Part shown: positions 10,372 through 18,835 of the stretch, one piece after another
How the letters are laid out: the number at the start of each line of letters is the position of its first letter
Numbering within the stretch: the stretch's first letter is position 1
Origin: Prorocentrum cordatum
Lineage: Eukaryota > Sar > Dinophyceae > Prorocentrales > Prorocentraceae
Reading direction: 5' to 3'
Length of the DNA stretch: 64,000 nucleotides
Assembly: GCA_963575745.1 (NCBI GenBank)
Contig: CAUYUJ010015022.1
Coordinates: 30,001 to 94,000 of the forward strand
Position numbers and translations under genes: made by a program
The notes under the pieces: generated by a model
The model's input: the letters and a program-made list of their open reading frames with translations, nothing else
Told to the model about the DNA's origin: nothing
Databases searched by the model: none

Positions 10372-11310
10372 ATCCGTTCCCCTGATCGTATTGCAATTTA
10401 CGTATGATTCTGCCCCATCGTCCATCCTAGATATGAATTCATACCATCCCAGCCGAGCGGGTATCCGCCTCCCCCGCCATCCTCTGAAAAACAAGTACTA
10501 TGCGCGCGCAATCGTTTTTCAAACATCATCAGTTTTCAAGAACCCCTTGCAACACATGGGACGGAGTGCACACGCGCGAGTCGTCGCAACGGGCTTCGCG
10601 CGCGCATGTCGAAATCGTTCGAACGCCCTTGCGCTCTTGCCGTCGCGAGAATCTATTGCAAAACATTGGACGAAGTGCACGCTCGCGTCGTCGCGCGCGC
10701 ATGCCGAAATCCGTTAAAGACCTCAGTTTCGTAACGATTCCCAATCCGAGTGTTCAAGCAACATTAAGCATAACAACACATGGTTTCGCAACACCAGTCT
10801 TCAAAAAAGCGTGCGCTCGCGCTCTTGCGAAGTCAGAAAGAGCCGATCGGTTTTCAACATTTTGTTATGGAATTCTGCCAAACGGGCCTCTGGCGTCGCA
10901 TGCAGAAATTATTCGCACGCCCTTACGCGCGTGCTGGGGGGGAGCACGATCCGTGTCAAATGATACAATGCGGGCCACTCTCGCGCGTCTGCCGCGCGAG
11001 CATGCCAAACTCTTTGCAAAACCTTCATCGCCGACGCGAGGACGCCGTCATCGTCGTCAGCGTGATCAGCATCGGCTCCGTCAGTGGCCACGTCGTCGTC
11101 GTAACCAACATCGCCACCAGCATCGCTACTATCATCATCGTGTCTACCGTTGTCGACGGTGCCATATACTGCGCCCGCCAACGTCGCCGACTCCCACTGA
11201 AGTGCCCGCTGGGATGTGCCCAGCGGTCAGGGCCACCGCGGTCGCGTCGCAATCGCCACCGCACGGGTTTTGCACGCCAAGTTGCGCGTGGGTGGGTGGG
11301 ATGTTAGCAA
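10372..11310 (+). repeat. R1 dispersed repeat, copy 1
   Basis: It matches the three copies at 30.2-33.8 kb in order: a lead region with tatgaattc, one or more subunits beginning at tgggacg..gtgc, a short G-run before acgatccgtgt, an ATC/GTC-rich stretch, a hairpin, and an end near gggtgggtggg. The first subunit is internally deleted here (anchors only about 110 bp apart instead of about 295). Confidence 0.9.
11206..11226. other. R1 hairpin, copy 1
   Basis: CCGCTGGG and CCCAGCGG form a perfect 8-bp stem around the loop ATGTG. The same hairpin is present in all four R1 copies. Confidence 0.9.
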
Positions 11311-11519
11311 GAGCTGGGAATGTGTCAATTCGTCTGGAAGAACCAATTCCCCACTTAGGCTTTCCCTCAGGGCGCCTATTCGTTTGCGGAGAAACTGGTC
11401 GGTTCAGCATTTTCGTCAGGCGAATTCCCCGTGTTCCTTGGTTTTGGGTTCGTAGTTCTTCGTTCCCCGGTTTTTCGGGCATCCCCCAGGTTTCTCTGGG
11501 TTTCTCGGGGTTCCCCGAG
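11311..11519. other. unique spacer
   Basis: Unique sequence following R1 copy 1, with repeated ggttt-ctcggg phrases near 11480-11515. No gene is seen. Confidence 0.5.
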
Positions 11520-11605
11520 CAATGCCAAGCAGCACCAAGCAATGCCACGCAACGCCAAGCAACGCCACGCAATGCACAGCAATGCCATATAATGCCACGC
11601 GAGCC
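11520..11605 (+). repeat. 10-bp minisatellite
   Basis: About eight imperfect copies of caatgccacg / caacgccaag. Confidence 0.85.
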
Positions 11606-11809
11606 CAAGCATTTCCGAATCTGTTCGTGAATCGCAAGCCTCGCCAGCTAGTCGTTGGCTTCCCTCGCTCCTCTTTCTTTGGCCTCGCTGCTCTGGCGCT
11701 CCGCGGCAGGCAGGGTCTGCCCCGACAGGGGCGTGCACGGCGTTGGGGTGCGGTAGAAAAAACTGGCTCCATGCTGCTTTTCCTTTGCTGTTCCATCCGC
11801 CCTGCTCGG
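11606..11809. other. unique spacer
   Basis: Moderately GC-rich unique sequence up to the first GC-rich hairpin. Frames of up to 155 codons cross it, but none has a motif or consistent codon bias. Confidence 0.45.
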
Positions 11810-11834
11810 GGCGCCTCCAGCGCCGGGAGGCGCC
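11810..11834. other. GC-rich hairpin, left bracket of AT island
   Basis: GGCGCCTCC and GGAGGCGCC form a perfect 9-bp stem around a 7-base loop (AGCGCCG). A close relative occurs 752 bases downstream on the other side of the AT-rich island. Confidence 0.9.
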
Positions 11835-11900
11835 CGAACAAGCGGATGCGTATAGCGGCTTCGCCCCCCCCCCCTGTGCTGGTCCCGCAGGCTCCCGTTC

Positions 11901-11999
11901 GGAATTTGCAGCATGTGCATTACCAGTGGCGGGTTGGTTTTCAATCCCAGGACCTGTTGAGGGTCGGGGGCGACGTCGCGGTGGTGTAGTGTATACGCC
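11901..11999 (+). repeat. dispersed 100-bp repeat, copy A
   Basis: The same sequence, with scattered differences, occurs at 52751-52848. The best-conserved block is tttcaatcccaggac, followed by gagggtcggg and gtgtatac. The phrase resembles a tRNA T-arm, but no full tRNA fold can be built. A SINE-like origin is possible but unproven. Confidence 0.7.
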
Positions 12000-12000
12000 A

Positions 12001-12540
12001 TATAGAACTATGTCATAGAGTCTTTACCATGGTCATATCGTATTACATTATATTCTAGCATATTGCACATATATTATATATATATGTATATGCATATATT
12101 TGTATTTATATTTATTTATCAAATATTGTATTCTATCATGTCAGGTTCTATTCAATTGATTTACATATATCGCATCAGTGTGATATTACGTTATGTTCGG
12201 TTACATTGTAATATTGGATTCTATTTTCATATTATGCAGTATTATATAACATACTTATTGTATCAAATCATAGCATATGGAAGCACATCGCATTCTATTA
12301 TAGTGTACAACATTGTGTTACGTCTTGCATTTTATTATGAATTTCCATATGCTATGATTTATTACTTCAGAAGTCGATTACCTCATTTCGTACAATATCA
12401 CAGCATGTCATTCAATGTATAACATAAGCTACCATGGTATATCCTATGATATTATATGTGTATTCCATCATGCTATATGATTATATATTACAACATCTGG
12501 TATTATATTATACTATACTATATTATATGTAGTTTGTTTC
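12001..12540. other. AT-rich island
   Basis: About 540 bases strongly enriched in A and T inside GC-rich DNA, made largely of degenerate tat/att/aca words. A plus frame from 12063 to 12422 (119 codons, Tyr/Ile/Phe-rich) is open, but it has no domain and probably reflects the repeated words. I recognise no mitochondrial or plastid gene in it. Confidence 0.85.
12265..12360. repeat. 18-bp perfect inverted repeat in the AT island
   Basis: AAATCATAGCATATGGAA (12265-12282) is the exact reverse complement of 12343-12360, with a 60-base spacer. It could be a cruciform, the terminal repeats of a small element, or a chance product of AT-rich sequence; 18 perfect bases make pure chance unlikely. Confidence 0.9.
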
Positions 12541-12561
12541 GTTACCCACCGCCCCGACGTG

Positions 12562-12586
12562 GGCGCCTCCAGCTCTGGGGGGCGCC
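12562..12586. other. GC-rich hairpin, right bracket of AT island
   Basis: GGCGCCTCC pairs with GGGGGCGCC at eight of nine positions around a 7-base loop (AGCTCTG). It is a relative of the hairpin at 11810-11834 in the same orientation. Confidence 0.85.
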
Positions 12587-12783
12587 AGGAAAAGTGCGTG
12601 CAGCGGATCCGATGCCCCCTCCTTCTTGGCCCCTTGGCTGCCCCCCATCCCGTCCTGGTTCGCCCCGGCGGGCGCCCCTTGCGCCCAGGAGGCCAAAGCA
12701 GCTGCATGCAGCTGATTCGCCCATTCTCCCTTTGCTTTTCCCTCGCCTCGTCGTCCGTCCCGGCGAACCCAGAATCCTTCGGG
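12587..12783. other. unique spacer
   Basis: GC-rich unique sequence; nothing recognised. Confidence 0.5.
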
Positions 12784-12955
12784 CCATTAGAAAATCACGA
12801 CGGGAGGTTTTTCGTTATTTTCGGCCTCTGGGGGGCCCTGACCGGGCCGCGGGACCGTCAAACAAGGATTCGGAATGAGAAGCCGGTCTTGGGGAATAGG
12901 TCGAAACCTCTGGGGTCGACGTCATGAAAAGACCATGACGTCGGGGGTCTGGGAA
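12784..12955 (+). repeat. R9 dispersed repeat, forward copy
   Basis: Characteristic order: cgacgggaggtttttcg, then ggcctctggggg, then gggaccgtc, gattcggaatgagaagccgg, cttgggga, and a terminal gacgtcgggggtctggga. Related copies in both orientations occur at about ten places in the window. Confidence 0.8.
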
Positions 12956-13494
12956 ACGAGCTGCGTGTGGCTGATTCGATCACTCTTCCTTCTGCTGTTC
13001 CCCCCCCTCTCGCCCGCCCCCTCGGGTGGACCAAGGCCCGGCCAGAGTGCCGTAAATGATTGTCTGACAGGCCCTCGGTCCCATGGCGTTGGAAGGCACC
13101 CTCCCCAACTCGATGGTCCCTCGACCACGGTAGGAGGAAGGCTAGGTACCCCCACGCCGCCAAGGAAGGCAGGCTGGCGTAGAGGGATACTTCAGTGGTA
13201 GTCAGGACCTTTACCAATGGGGGTACCATTGTGTGCATGTGAGGGTCGTCCGTCCACTCTGGGACGTTGCAATTTCTTCTCACCCCTTCAAGGGGTTGCC
13301 CCACTCTGAGATGTCGCCGACTTCTTTTTGGAATGAGGAGGGGCTGATCGACAGGGGATTCCCCTGGCCATCACCCCCCAGCAACAAGCTACGAGTTTGG
13401 GTTGTCCGCAAGCGAAGGATGTCCCCCATTCGACAGCGCGCATGTGAACCCCGATGGACTTTTCAACTGGTGGCCCGCTCGTAGCCCTGGCAGA
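12956..13494. other. unique sequence, no gene supported
   Basis: Mixed unique sequence before the CTC tract. Open frames on both strands are about 80-150 codons, without motif or clear bias. A repeated phrase (ttcaaggggttgccccactctg versus tccactctgggacgttgc) is visible near 13255-13315. Confidence 0.45.
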
Positions 13495-13862
13495 TTGGTC
13501 ACTGATCCTCCTCCTCTTCCTTTCTCTTCTTCTCTTATTCCTCCTCCTCACCCTTCTCCTCCTCCCTCCCTCACTCCCTCCCTTCTTCTCATCCTGCTCT
13601 TTCTCCTCCTCCTCCTCCTCCTCCTCGTCGACCTCCTTGTCCTCCCCCTCCTTCTCGTCCTCCTCCTCCTCCTCCTCCTCCATCCTGCTCCTCCTCCTGC
13701 TTATCCTGCTCCTCCTCGTGCTTATCATCCTCCTCCTCCTGCTTATCCTCCTCCTCTTCGTCCCATTCCTCCTCCTCCTCCTCCTCCTCCTCCTTTCTCT
13801 CCTCCTCCTCCTCCTCCTCCTCCTCCTCCTCCTCCTCCTCCTCCTCCTCCTCCTCCCCCTCT
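13495..13862 (+). repeat. CTC pyrimidine tract
   Basis: A nearly continuous CTC/CTT/TCC tract. If the plus strand is transcribed, it would be a very long polypyrimidine run immediately upstream of the exon-like segment at 13870. Confidence 0.95.
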
Positions 13863-13869
13863 TTGCGTT

Positions 13870-14157
13870 GGTCGGACTTCGGCGACAAGGCTGAAGCGAT
13901 ACTGTGAGAAAAAGCAGTGCGTGACCGACTCAGGCTTAGCGACAGGCAAACTGACTAAGCAGACGGCGCGTGCGGAACAGGACGTGCAAGCAGAGAAAAC
14001 AAAGCAGAATAGCCCAGAAGGGCACATGTTAATGCTGCCGTCTGCAGTGAAGGAGAGGAGGTGCACAACCTTACACAAGTGTATTGCATGTCACAAGGGA
14101 GGAATCCGAGTAAGAGAGATCGACATACGCGTGCAATCAACTATAGTGGGAAAGTAG
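13870..14157 (+). CDS. candidate terminal exon with spaced cysteines, unrecognised
   Basis: About 95 codons with balanced composition lead to a TAG at 14155. Visible features are a CEKKQC pair, a Lys/Gln/Glu-rich middle (TARAEQDVQAEKTKQ) and a C-x5-C-x2-C group in RRCTTLHKCIACHKGG that could bind zinc. The segment starts just after the CTC tract, where an AG occurs in gacaag|gctgaag. Codon usage is less GC3-biased than other candidates. The frame is open further upstream only because the CTC tract has no stops. No family is recognised. Coding strand and exon status are inferred. Confidence 0.4.
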   Translation, partial: GRTSATRLKRYCEKKQCVTDSGLATGKLTKQTARAEQDVQAEKTKQNSPEGHMLMLPSAVKERRCTTLHKCIACHKGGIRVREIDIRVQSTIVGK

Positions 14158-14640
14158 AGCTGGGTTTTCATTGTAATGGTCTCCAGCCAGTGCCGCCGAT
14201 CCGGAGGGCTCCGGATTCGGTGATTTTGGAGGCGTCGGGGACCCTGTTTGGGAGGGAGGGCGCGCTTGGAGTCGTCGGGGACGCTTTTTGGAGCTGACGT
14301 GCCCTCTGGGGGGGTGCCTGGAGCGGTCCCGGGGGGGGTCCGGGGAGGGTTCCGAGGGGAGGGTCCTGGGGGCGGGAGCGGCTAGATCTGAGGGGTGTCC
14401 CTGGGACCCCGAAATCATTAAGAAAACGTCAGATGGGGGACCGCCCCCCCTCCCCCTCTTCCCCGGGGGGGGTCCGGGGAGGGTTCCGAGGGGGGGTGTC
14501 CCTGGTACCCCCCGAAACATATTGTGGATGCGCAAATCATTAAGAAAACGTCACACGGAGGACGGCCCCCCCTCCTCCCTCCCTTCCCCGGCAGAGCCAC
14601 CCCGGCGACCCCCGCAGAGCTGAAGCTCTTGCTTACGCTC
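14158..14640 (+). repeat. G/C-run region with a duplicated 120-bp unit
   Basis: The phrase aatcattaagaaaacgtca occurs near 14412 and 14533, each followed by a ggaccgcccccc-type pyrimidine run and each preceded by ggggagggttccgagggg-like sequence. So a unit of about 120 bp is duplicated. No gene is seen. Confidence 0.7.
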
Positions 14641-14699
14641 AGAGCTGAAGCTCTTGCTGAGGCTCCTTGTAGTTCACACGCCAGATCGGCGGATTTTCC

Positions 14700-14805
14700 T
14701 TCCCCGAGGCGTGCGGGCGCTGGCCGACCGGGCCAGCTGCGAGGCGCGGGGCCTGGAGGGAGCCAGGGGCGAGGAGGAGAAGGAGGAGGAGGAGGAGTAG
14801 GAGGA
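14700..14805 (+). CDS. exon-like charged helix entering a Glu run
   Basis: After ttttccttccccgag a frame reads RALADRASCEARGLEGARGE and then runs into poly-Glu from the GGA tract, ending at a TAG. Nearly every codon ends in G or C. It is short, with no domain, but it repeats the pattern at 4.06, 27.6, 29.4 and 63.3 kb of an Arg/Glu/Ala/Leu helix beside a GGA tract on the plus strand. Confidence 0.25.
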
Positions 14806-15002
14806 GGAGGAGTAGGAGGAGGAAAAGGAGGAGGATGAGGAGGAGGAGGAGGAGCCAGGACGAGGAGGAGCCGGAGGACGAGGAGGAGGAGGAGAAGGAG
14901 GAGGAGGAGGAGGAGGTGAAGATGGAGGAGGAGGAGGAGGGGGAGCAGGAGGATGATGAAGAGGAGGAGGAGGAGGAGGAGGAGGAGGAGCAGGAGGAGG
15001 GG
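14772..15002 (+). repeat. GGA tract
   Basis: A GGA-based purine tract with TAG, GAT and CAG interruptions, ending about 55 bases before the first fold-back element. Confidence 0.95.
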
Positions 15003-15056
15003 AACGCTTCAGCCTCCCAGCTAAAGTTTGACCAGCGTTAAAAAAAGGAGGATGAT

Positions 15057-15312
15057 CTAGGCCTCCTAGATGGGGTCGGAGTAGATGGGGTCGGAGGATC
15101 GCGCCGCATCGCCGATGCATCGCCGGTGGGGCTCGATGTGCAGCCCGATTTGCGTCACGCCGACGTCGCCGAGGCATCGCCAACGTCGATGATGCATCGC
15201 CGGTGCATCGCCGATGCATCGCCGATGCATCGACGATGTATCGCCGATGTATCGGCGATGCGGCGCGATCCTCCGACCCCATCTACTCCGACCCCATCTA
15301 GGAGGCTTCTAG
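15057..15312. mobile_element. fold-back element FB1, copy 1
   Basis: A 56-bp perfect inverted repeat: 15061-15116 pairs with 15251-15306, separated by 134 bases. The arms contain a direct duplication of TAGATGGGGTCGGAG. The outer ends add CTAG on both sides. The centre is made of repeated gatgcatcgcc words. There is no open frame for a transposase. A diverged second copy lies at 27868-28067. The structure matches a fold-back or MITE-like element; mobility is inferred from the second copy, not proven. Confidence 0.75.
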
Positions 15313-15546
15313 ATGAGGGAGGGGGAGGAAAGGGGCCTTGGAGGGAGGGGGTGGGCAGGGAGAGAGGGAGCGAACGAGCGCGAGACCGCAGGCCGCTCCG
15401 CGTCGCGAACAAAAATCCGACGACAGGTTTTTTACGGCGATTTGCGGCCTTTCGCGGCAAAGCGACTTGCGATGAAAAACGGGCCCCAGGGGAGGGGTCC
15501 AGTCGTTTGGGGATCCACGTGGGAGGTAAGGCGGCGTCACCCCAAT
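15313..15546. other. unique spacer containing a diverged R9 fragment
   Basis: A G-rich start, then from about 15405 to 15520 a diverged forward R9 copy (gacaggttttttacggcg, gcggcctttcgcgg, gatgaaaaacgggcccc). Otherwise nothing recognised. Confidence 0.55.
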
Positions 15547-15729
15547 ATACTAATACTATGTGTTCGTCGCCCCGCGAGGGGCGACGCGCGCACCGAGAGA
15601 TCTTGTAGTGTACGCGCCGTGGCGGGCGCTTTCTGGCCACACCGCTCGGGAAACGATCTACTACAAGATGGGTGTACTATATGCTCGGGTCGGACGCGCG
15701 CCTCCAAGGAGGACGCATAGTACCAGTAT
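15547..15729. repeat. fold-back FB2 with nested hairpins
   Basis: Outer arms 15547-15560 and 15716-15729 match at 12 of 14 positions. Inner arms ATCTTGTAG (15600-15608) and CTACAAGAT (15661-15669) are perfect and share the same centre. The left outer arm is followed by its own hairpin, CGTCGCCCC-GCGA-GGGGCGACG (15565-15586), and the right arm by a smaller one (cctccaaggagg). No coding sequence is inside. Confidence 0.75.
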
Positions 15730-15859
15730 GTCCCCGCGCGTCCCAGGAGAGCCCAGCGCCAGAGATTCGAGGCCAGCTTCTTTTGGGCGCTTCTGGGCCC
15801 TCTCGGCTGCCTTCTCGCGGCCACGACCGGATCCGCCCCGAGGTTCGGAAGCCGCGCAA

Positions 15860-16018
15860 GGGCTGCTAAATCCGTGGCTGCTAAAATCGACCTCCGGGAA
15901 GTTGTCTTCGTCCTTCCGGGAAGAAGCCCGTTGACTGTTTCGCGTGCCGCGCCTCATTCCGGGAAGTTGTTTTTTCCTTCCGGGAGGGCCGTTTTAGCAG
16001 CCACGGTTTTAGCAGCCC
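15860..16018. repeat. fold-back FB3
   Basis: Arms 15860-15886 and 15992-16018 are reverse complements at 26 of 27 positions; each contains gctgctaaa twice. The interior carries two direct copies of ccgggaagttgt followed by ccttccggga. It is the third fold-back in less than 1 kb. Confidence 0.85.
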
Positions 16019-16054
16019 TCGCCCAGCTTCCCAGAGGTCCTGGCCAGCTCGGCC

Positions 16055-16160
16055 CGGGGGCTTCGACTGCACGCGAGAGTGGCCCTTCGCCGGGGTGACC
16101 TCTGTAGCGCGGGCTCACAGCGGCCCCCCGGGCACCGGCCTGGGCGCTCGGACTCGGCCC
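16055..16160 (+). repeat. R10 dispersed repeat, copy 1
   Basis: Shares with 42456 and 43617 the order cacgcgagagtg, cccttcgcc, ggggtgacct, gcgggc, then a C-run. Only the first part of the family is present here. Confidence 0.65.
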
Positions 16161-16660
16161 CCCCCCCGCGAGGCCGCGGCTACTGGAGACGTCCTCCGTC
16201 TGCGGAGAGAGACCGAGGGCCCCACAGGACGACAGCGAGGCTCGGGGATCTGGGCATCTGGACGCCTTCGCTTTCTTTCCTGCGCGCGCCTGGAGGCCTC
16301 CCCTGAAGCCGCGCACCGTGGGGGCCCTCTTGAGAGGCCTCTCGGAGGCCTCCCGGGGGCGTCCTGGAGGCCTCTTGGGCCGTCTGGGGCCATCTTGGGC
16401 GTCTTGGGCCGTGTCTTCGGCGACTCGGAGCTCTCTTGGGCCGCCTCCGGGGCCTCCTGGGGCCCTCGTTGCCCGTCTCGGGGCCCTCTTGGGGCCCGAA
16501 CAGTTCACGCGCCACCACCTGGTAAAGCCCAGGGGGGGGGGCACGCTGAAACCCCCAGGGGGCACGCTGGGAGCCCCCCGGGGGGCACGCGCCAAGTCTC
16601 GGGAGATTTGGGGGAGTTCGGGGCCCGGGCCTCTGAAAGGCTCCTCAGGAGTGAGGACTG
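16161..16660 (+). repeat. CTCTTGGGG-type block and GGCACGCT repeats
   Basis: 16315-16500 is a degenerate CTCTTGGGCC-type tandem repeat. It is followed at 16535-16595 by three copies of a unit with gggggcacgc. 16161-16314 is unique GC-rich sequence with no supported gene. Confidence 0.7.
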
Positions 16661-16661
16661 A

Positions 16662-17213
16662 GGCTTAGAGGGTCAGGCAACGGACCTGAGGACACGCTCA
16701 CTCCGTGCCCAGAGGCACGGCGGCGGATCAACACGGGGTTCTCGTTTGAGCCATCTTCGATTTCTATTGCCTTACGTTCAAAAACTGCAACAACTGCACG
16801 GACGGAGGACGGCCCTGTTTGAACACGGGAATCTCGGTTCAGATATCCGCGAGCATGTTATGACAATCGTTGTGAACTTGTTCAGCAACCACACGGGTGA
16901 ATGGGATATGAATGTCAATACGGGCATATGGTTAGACACTTACATGAGCTTTATCATCCTACCCGTTTGCGTTTCTTTCGTCTCGAAAGATTGCAGGTCG
17001 ATCCTTTACAAAACAGGGTCTTGCCTGAGTGGCATGCCCACTGGAGTCTCGTCATTCAGTGAGGGTGCTTTCCGAAGTGTGAAAGAATACTTTAATGGAC
17101 TTATGAGGAGCAGCATCGTTACTGCATCCTGGGTTTGCTCTGGCGGAAGCCGTGGACGGCGCAAACACCTAGGCGGATGGCGGTGGCGAGCACGCGGACG
17201 GCCGTGGAAGTGA
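16662..17213 (+). CDS. unrecognised gene-like open frame, best part 16745-17130
   Basis: The frame is open from 16662 to 17213 without an ATG near its start. From about 16745 to 17130 the composition is that of an ordinary globular protein: hydrophobic and aromatic residues, several Cys, segments such as LLPYVQKLQQL, YMSFIILPVCVSFV and GAFRSVKEYFNGLM. The DNA here is clearly less GC-rich than its surroundings and codons are not GC3-biased, unlike the next two segments. That could mean a different origin or age. No family is recognised. It could be an internal exon or a fragment of an old element. Confidence 0.35.
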   Translation, partial: GLEGQATDLRTRSLRAQRHGGGSTRGSRLSHLRFLLPYVQKLQQLHGRRTALFEHGNLGSDIREHVMTIVVNLFSNHTGEWDMNVNTGIWLDTYMSFIILPVCVSFVSKDCRSILYKTGSCLSGMPTGVSSFSEGAFRSVKEYFNGLMRSSIVTASWVCSGGSRGRRKHLGGWRWRARGRPWK

Positions 17214-17420
17214 AGCACCTGGCCTCTTGTTCTGCTCTTCTCCGCCGGTCTCGCCTGGTGGATGCCGGTGACGAGTGGGCGGCTGGGCGGCGGCTGTCTC
17301 CCGCTGGCGCCCTCGCCTGGCGGTCGGCGGCGGCGGGCTCGTGGAAAGTCGCGGGTGCGAGGCGCCCCGTCGTTTGGCGCCCTCCTCGGGCACCTCGCGG
17401 CCCCCCGGCGCTGGGCGCCT
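17171..17420 (+). CDS. exon-like segment, unrecognised
   Basis: After acacctag a frame reads ADGGG in one phase and, in the phase with clear GC-ending codons, MAVASTRTAVEVKHLASC followed by RLVDAGDEWAAGRRLSP. The phase is open from 17135 to 17731, but the natural-looking part ends near 17420, where the next segment uses another frame. That switch suggests an intron or frameshift between 17420 and 17510. The minus strand is also open but gives Arg/Pro-rich low-complexity protein. Confidence 0.3.
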
Positions 17421-17509
17421 GGCCCTCGCCCCTCCCCTCGCCCCTCCCCGCCTCTTCCCCCTCTGCCGCCTGGCCTCGGCCCGCCGGCCCCTCCCTTCCC
17501 CCCCTCCTC

Positions 17510-17874
17510 TGCCTGCCGCTGAGGACGGGGCTCTGCCGAGCCCTGCCGGGCCCTGGCGCACAGCGCCGGAGGCATTTCCCGGGAAGCCCTGTCCAAAGCA
17601 TGCCTCGGGGATCTCCCTGGCGCAAGCTTGGAGGATCCTGGCTGACCCGGAACGCCAGCGGATGGGCTGGCACGCCTGTTTCCCAGTGCTTTGGAGGAGC
17701 ACTTCGGCCATTCATCGTGTCACGATTTTGAAATCAGGACTTGGACGACACATGTTCAGAGGCGGACCCGCGGTGGCTTACACCGTAACCCAATACACCA
17801 GACAACCAATCACGCATCTTCCTCCCTCCCTCCCTCCCTCCCTCGCTCTGCCTGTCCTTATATACAGCAGATGA
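17510..17874 (+). CDS. exon-like segment, unrecognised, ends at a stop
   Basis: A frame open from 17275 has its natural-looking part from about 17510: stretches such as SLAQAWRILADPERQRMGW and HACFPVLWRS, then RGGPAVAYTVTQ, then a Pro/Ser-rich end derived from a CCCT repeat, and a TGA at 17872. Codons are GC-ending before 17700 and more mixed after. It may continue the gene of 17171-17420. No domain is recognised. Confidence 0.35.
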
Positions 17875-18657
17875 AGTAGGGAGGGCTAAGGGTGAGGGCT
17901 GAGGGCGAGGTCGGTCTCTCAACGAGGCGATGGGTTGAACGTCTATCGTTGAAGACGGCTTGAAGGGCCTGGGTGCATCGCCATCGCCATATAGTTGAGC
18001 CCGTTGCTTCACGCTGCGTGCCTGGTGCGGTAACGGCGTCGATTACGCACCGAGTCCGTGACGCACCGTCTCCGTGACATTCAGATCCCAGGTTACGAAG
18101 TGCCGTCTTCGACCAACTCCGTGACGCACCGACTCCGTGACATTGACATTCGTGTTGCGGTTGGCCTTGGGATAGCAGATGGGCAGACTCGCCTCCACAG
18201 CGGGTAGGCCAGTAGAGCCGAAATCCCAGGTCGGCCTTTCAACGCGGCGATGGACCAGATCGCACCCAAATCCGTGACGCAACGAACATGTCACGAATTT
18301 CGATGCCGCGCCCGAGCCCCAAACCGCTCGATCAGAGCGGGGGTGACTTCCCAAATCCCTGTCGAAGGATTTGATATCATATCACGAGGTCTGGCCGAAA
18401 GCTATAAACGGGGGTGGACTACGTCCTTCACAGCCGCTGGCAAGAAAAACGGGTACGGTACATGGAGCCCCTGGTGTCAGCAGGTGGCCAATAGCTTTCT
18501 GCAATACCTCCGACTTTGAGGATGGGGCGTGCGGTCGGCCAAATATTAGATTCTGTACTTTTCGCAGCTGCAAAGTCTCCAGTATGTCGTTGACGGCCGC
18601 CTCATCCTTACAAGATGGGTTTGGGTACCCTTTAAGACCATAGCGCGCTTGGTAATC
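17875..18657. other. unique region with tccgtgacgcaccg repeats
   Basis: Between 18045 and 18290 variants of tccgtgacgcaccg occur several times, and a phrase with tcaacgaggcgatgg recurs as tcaacgcggcgatgg about 310 bases later, so this is a degraded tandem repeat. The rest is unique with no supported gene. Confidence 0.5.
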
Positions 18658-18830
18658 TTCCTCCTCCTCCACCTCCTCCACCTCCTCCACCTCCTCCACC
18701 TCCTCCACCTCCTCCACCTCCTCCACCTCTCGCCTGTTCCTCCCTCCTCCTCTTCTCCTCCTCCTCCCTCGCCTTTCTCCCTCGTCGTGCTTATCCCTCT
18801 TTTCCTTTTCTTCTCCTTCTGCTTCTCCCC
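18658..18830 (+). repeat. CTCCTCCAC 9-bp repeat and pyrimidine tract
   Basis: About seven copies of ctcctccac (18661-18727), then C/T-rich sequence to about 18835. It directly precedes the exon-like segment at 18836 and would serve as a polypyrimidine tract if the plus strand is transcribed. Confidence 0.9.
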
Positions 18831-18835
18831 CTCAC

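Noticed and set aside
9704-10717. 337-codon plus-strand frame
   Set aside because: It runs from unique DNA straight into R1 copy 1; codon use shows no bias and no domain is visible.
11914-11965. Possible tRNA gene (T-arm-like tttcaatcccagg)
   Set aside because: No acceptor, D or anticodon arm can be formed around it, and the T-stem pairing is imperfect in both copies.
12063-12422. 119-codon frame in the AT-rich island, considered as an inserted mitochondrial gene
   Set aside because: Composition is Tyr/Ile/Phe-rich without any motif of cytochrome oxidase or cytochrome b; it is better explained by repeated tat/att words.
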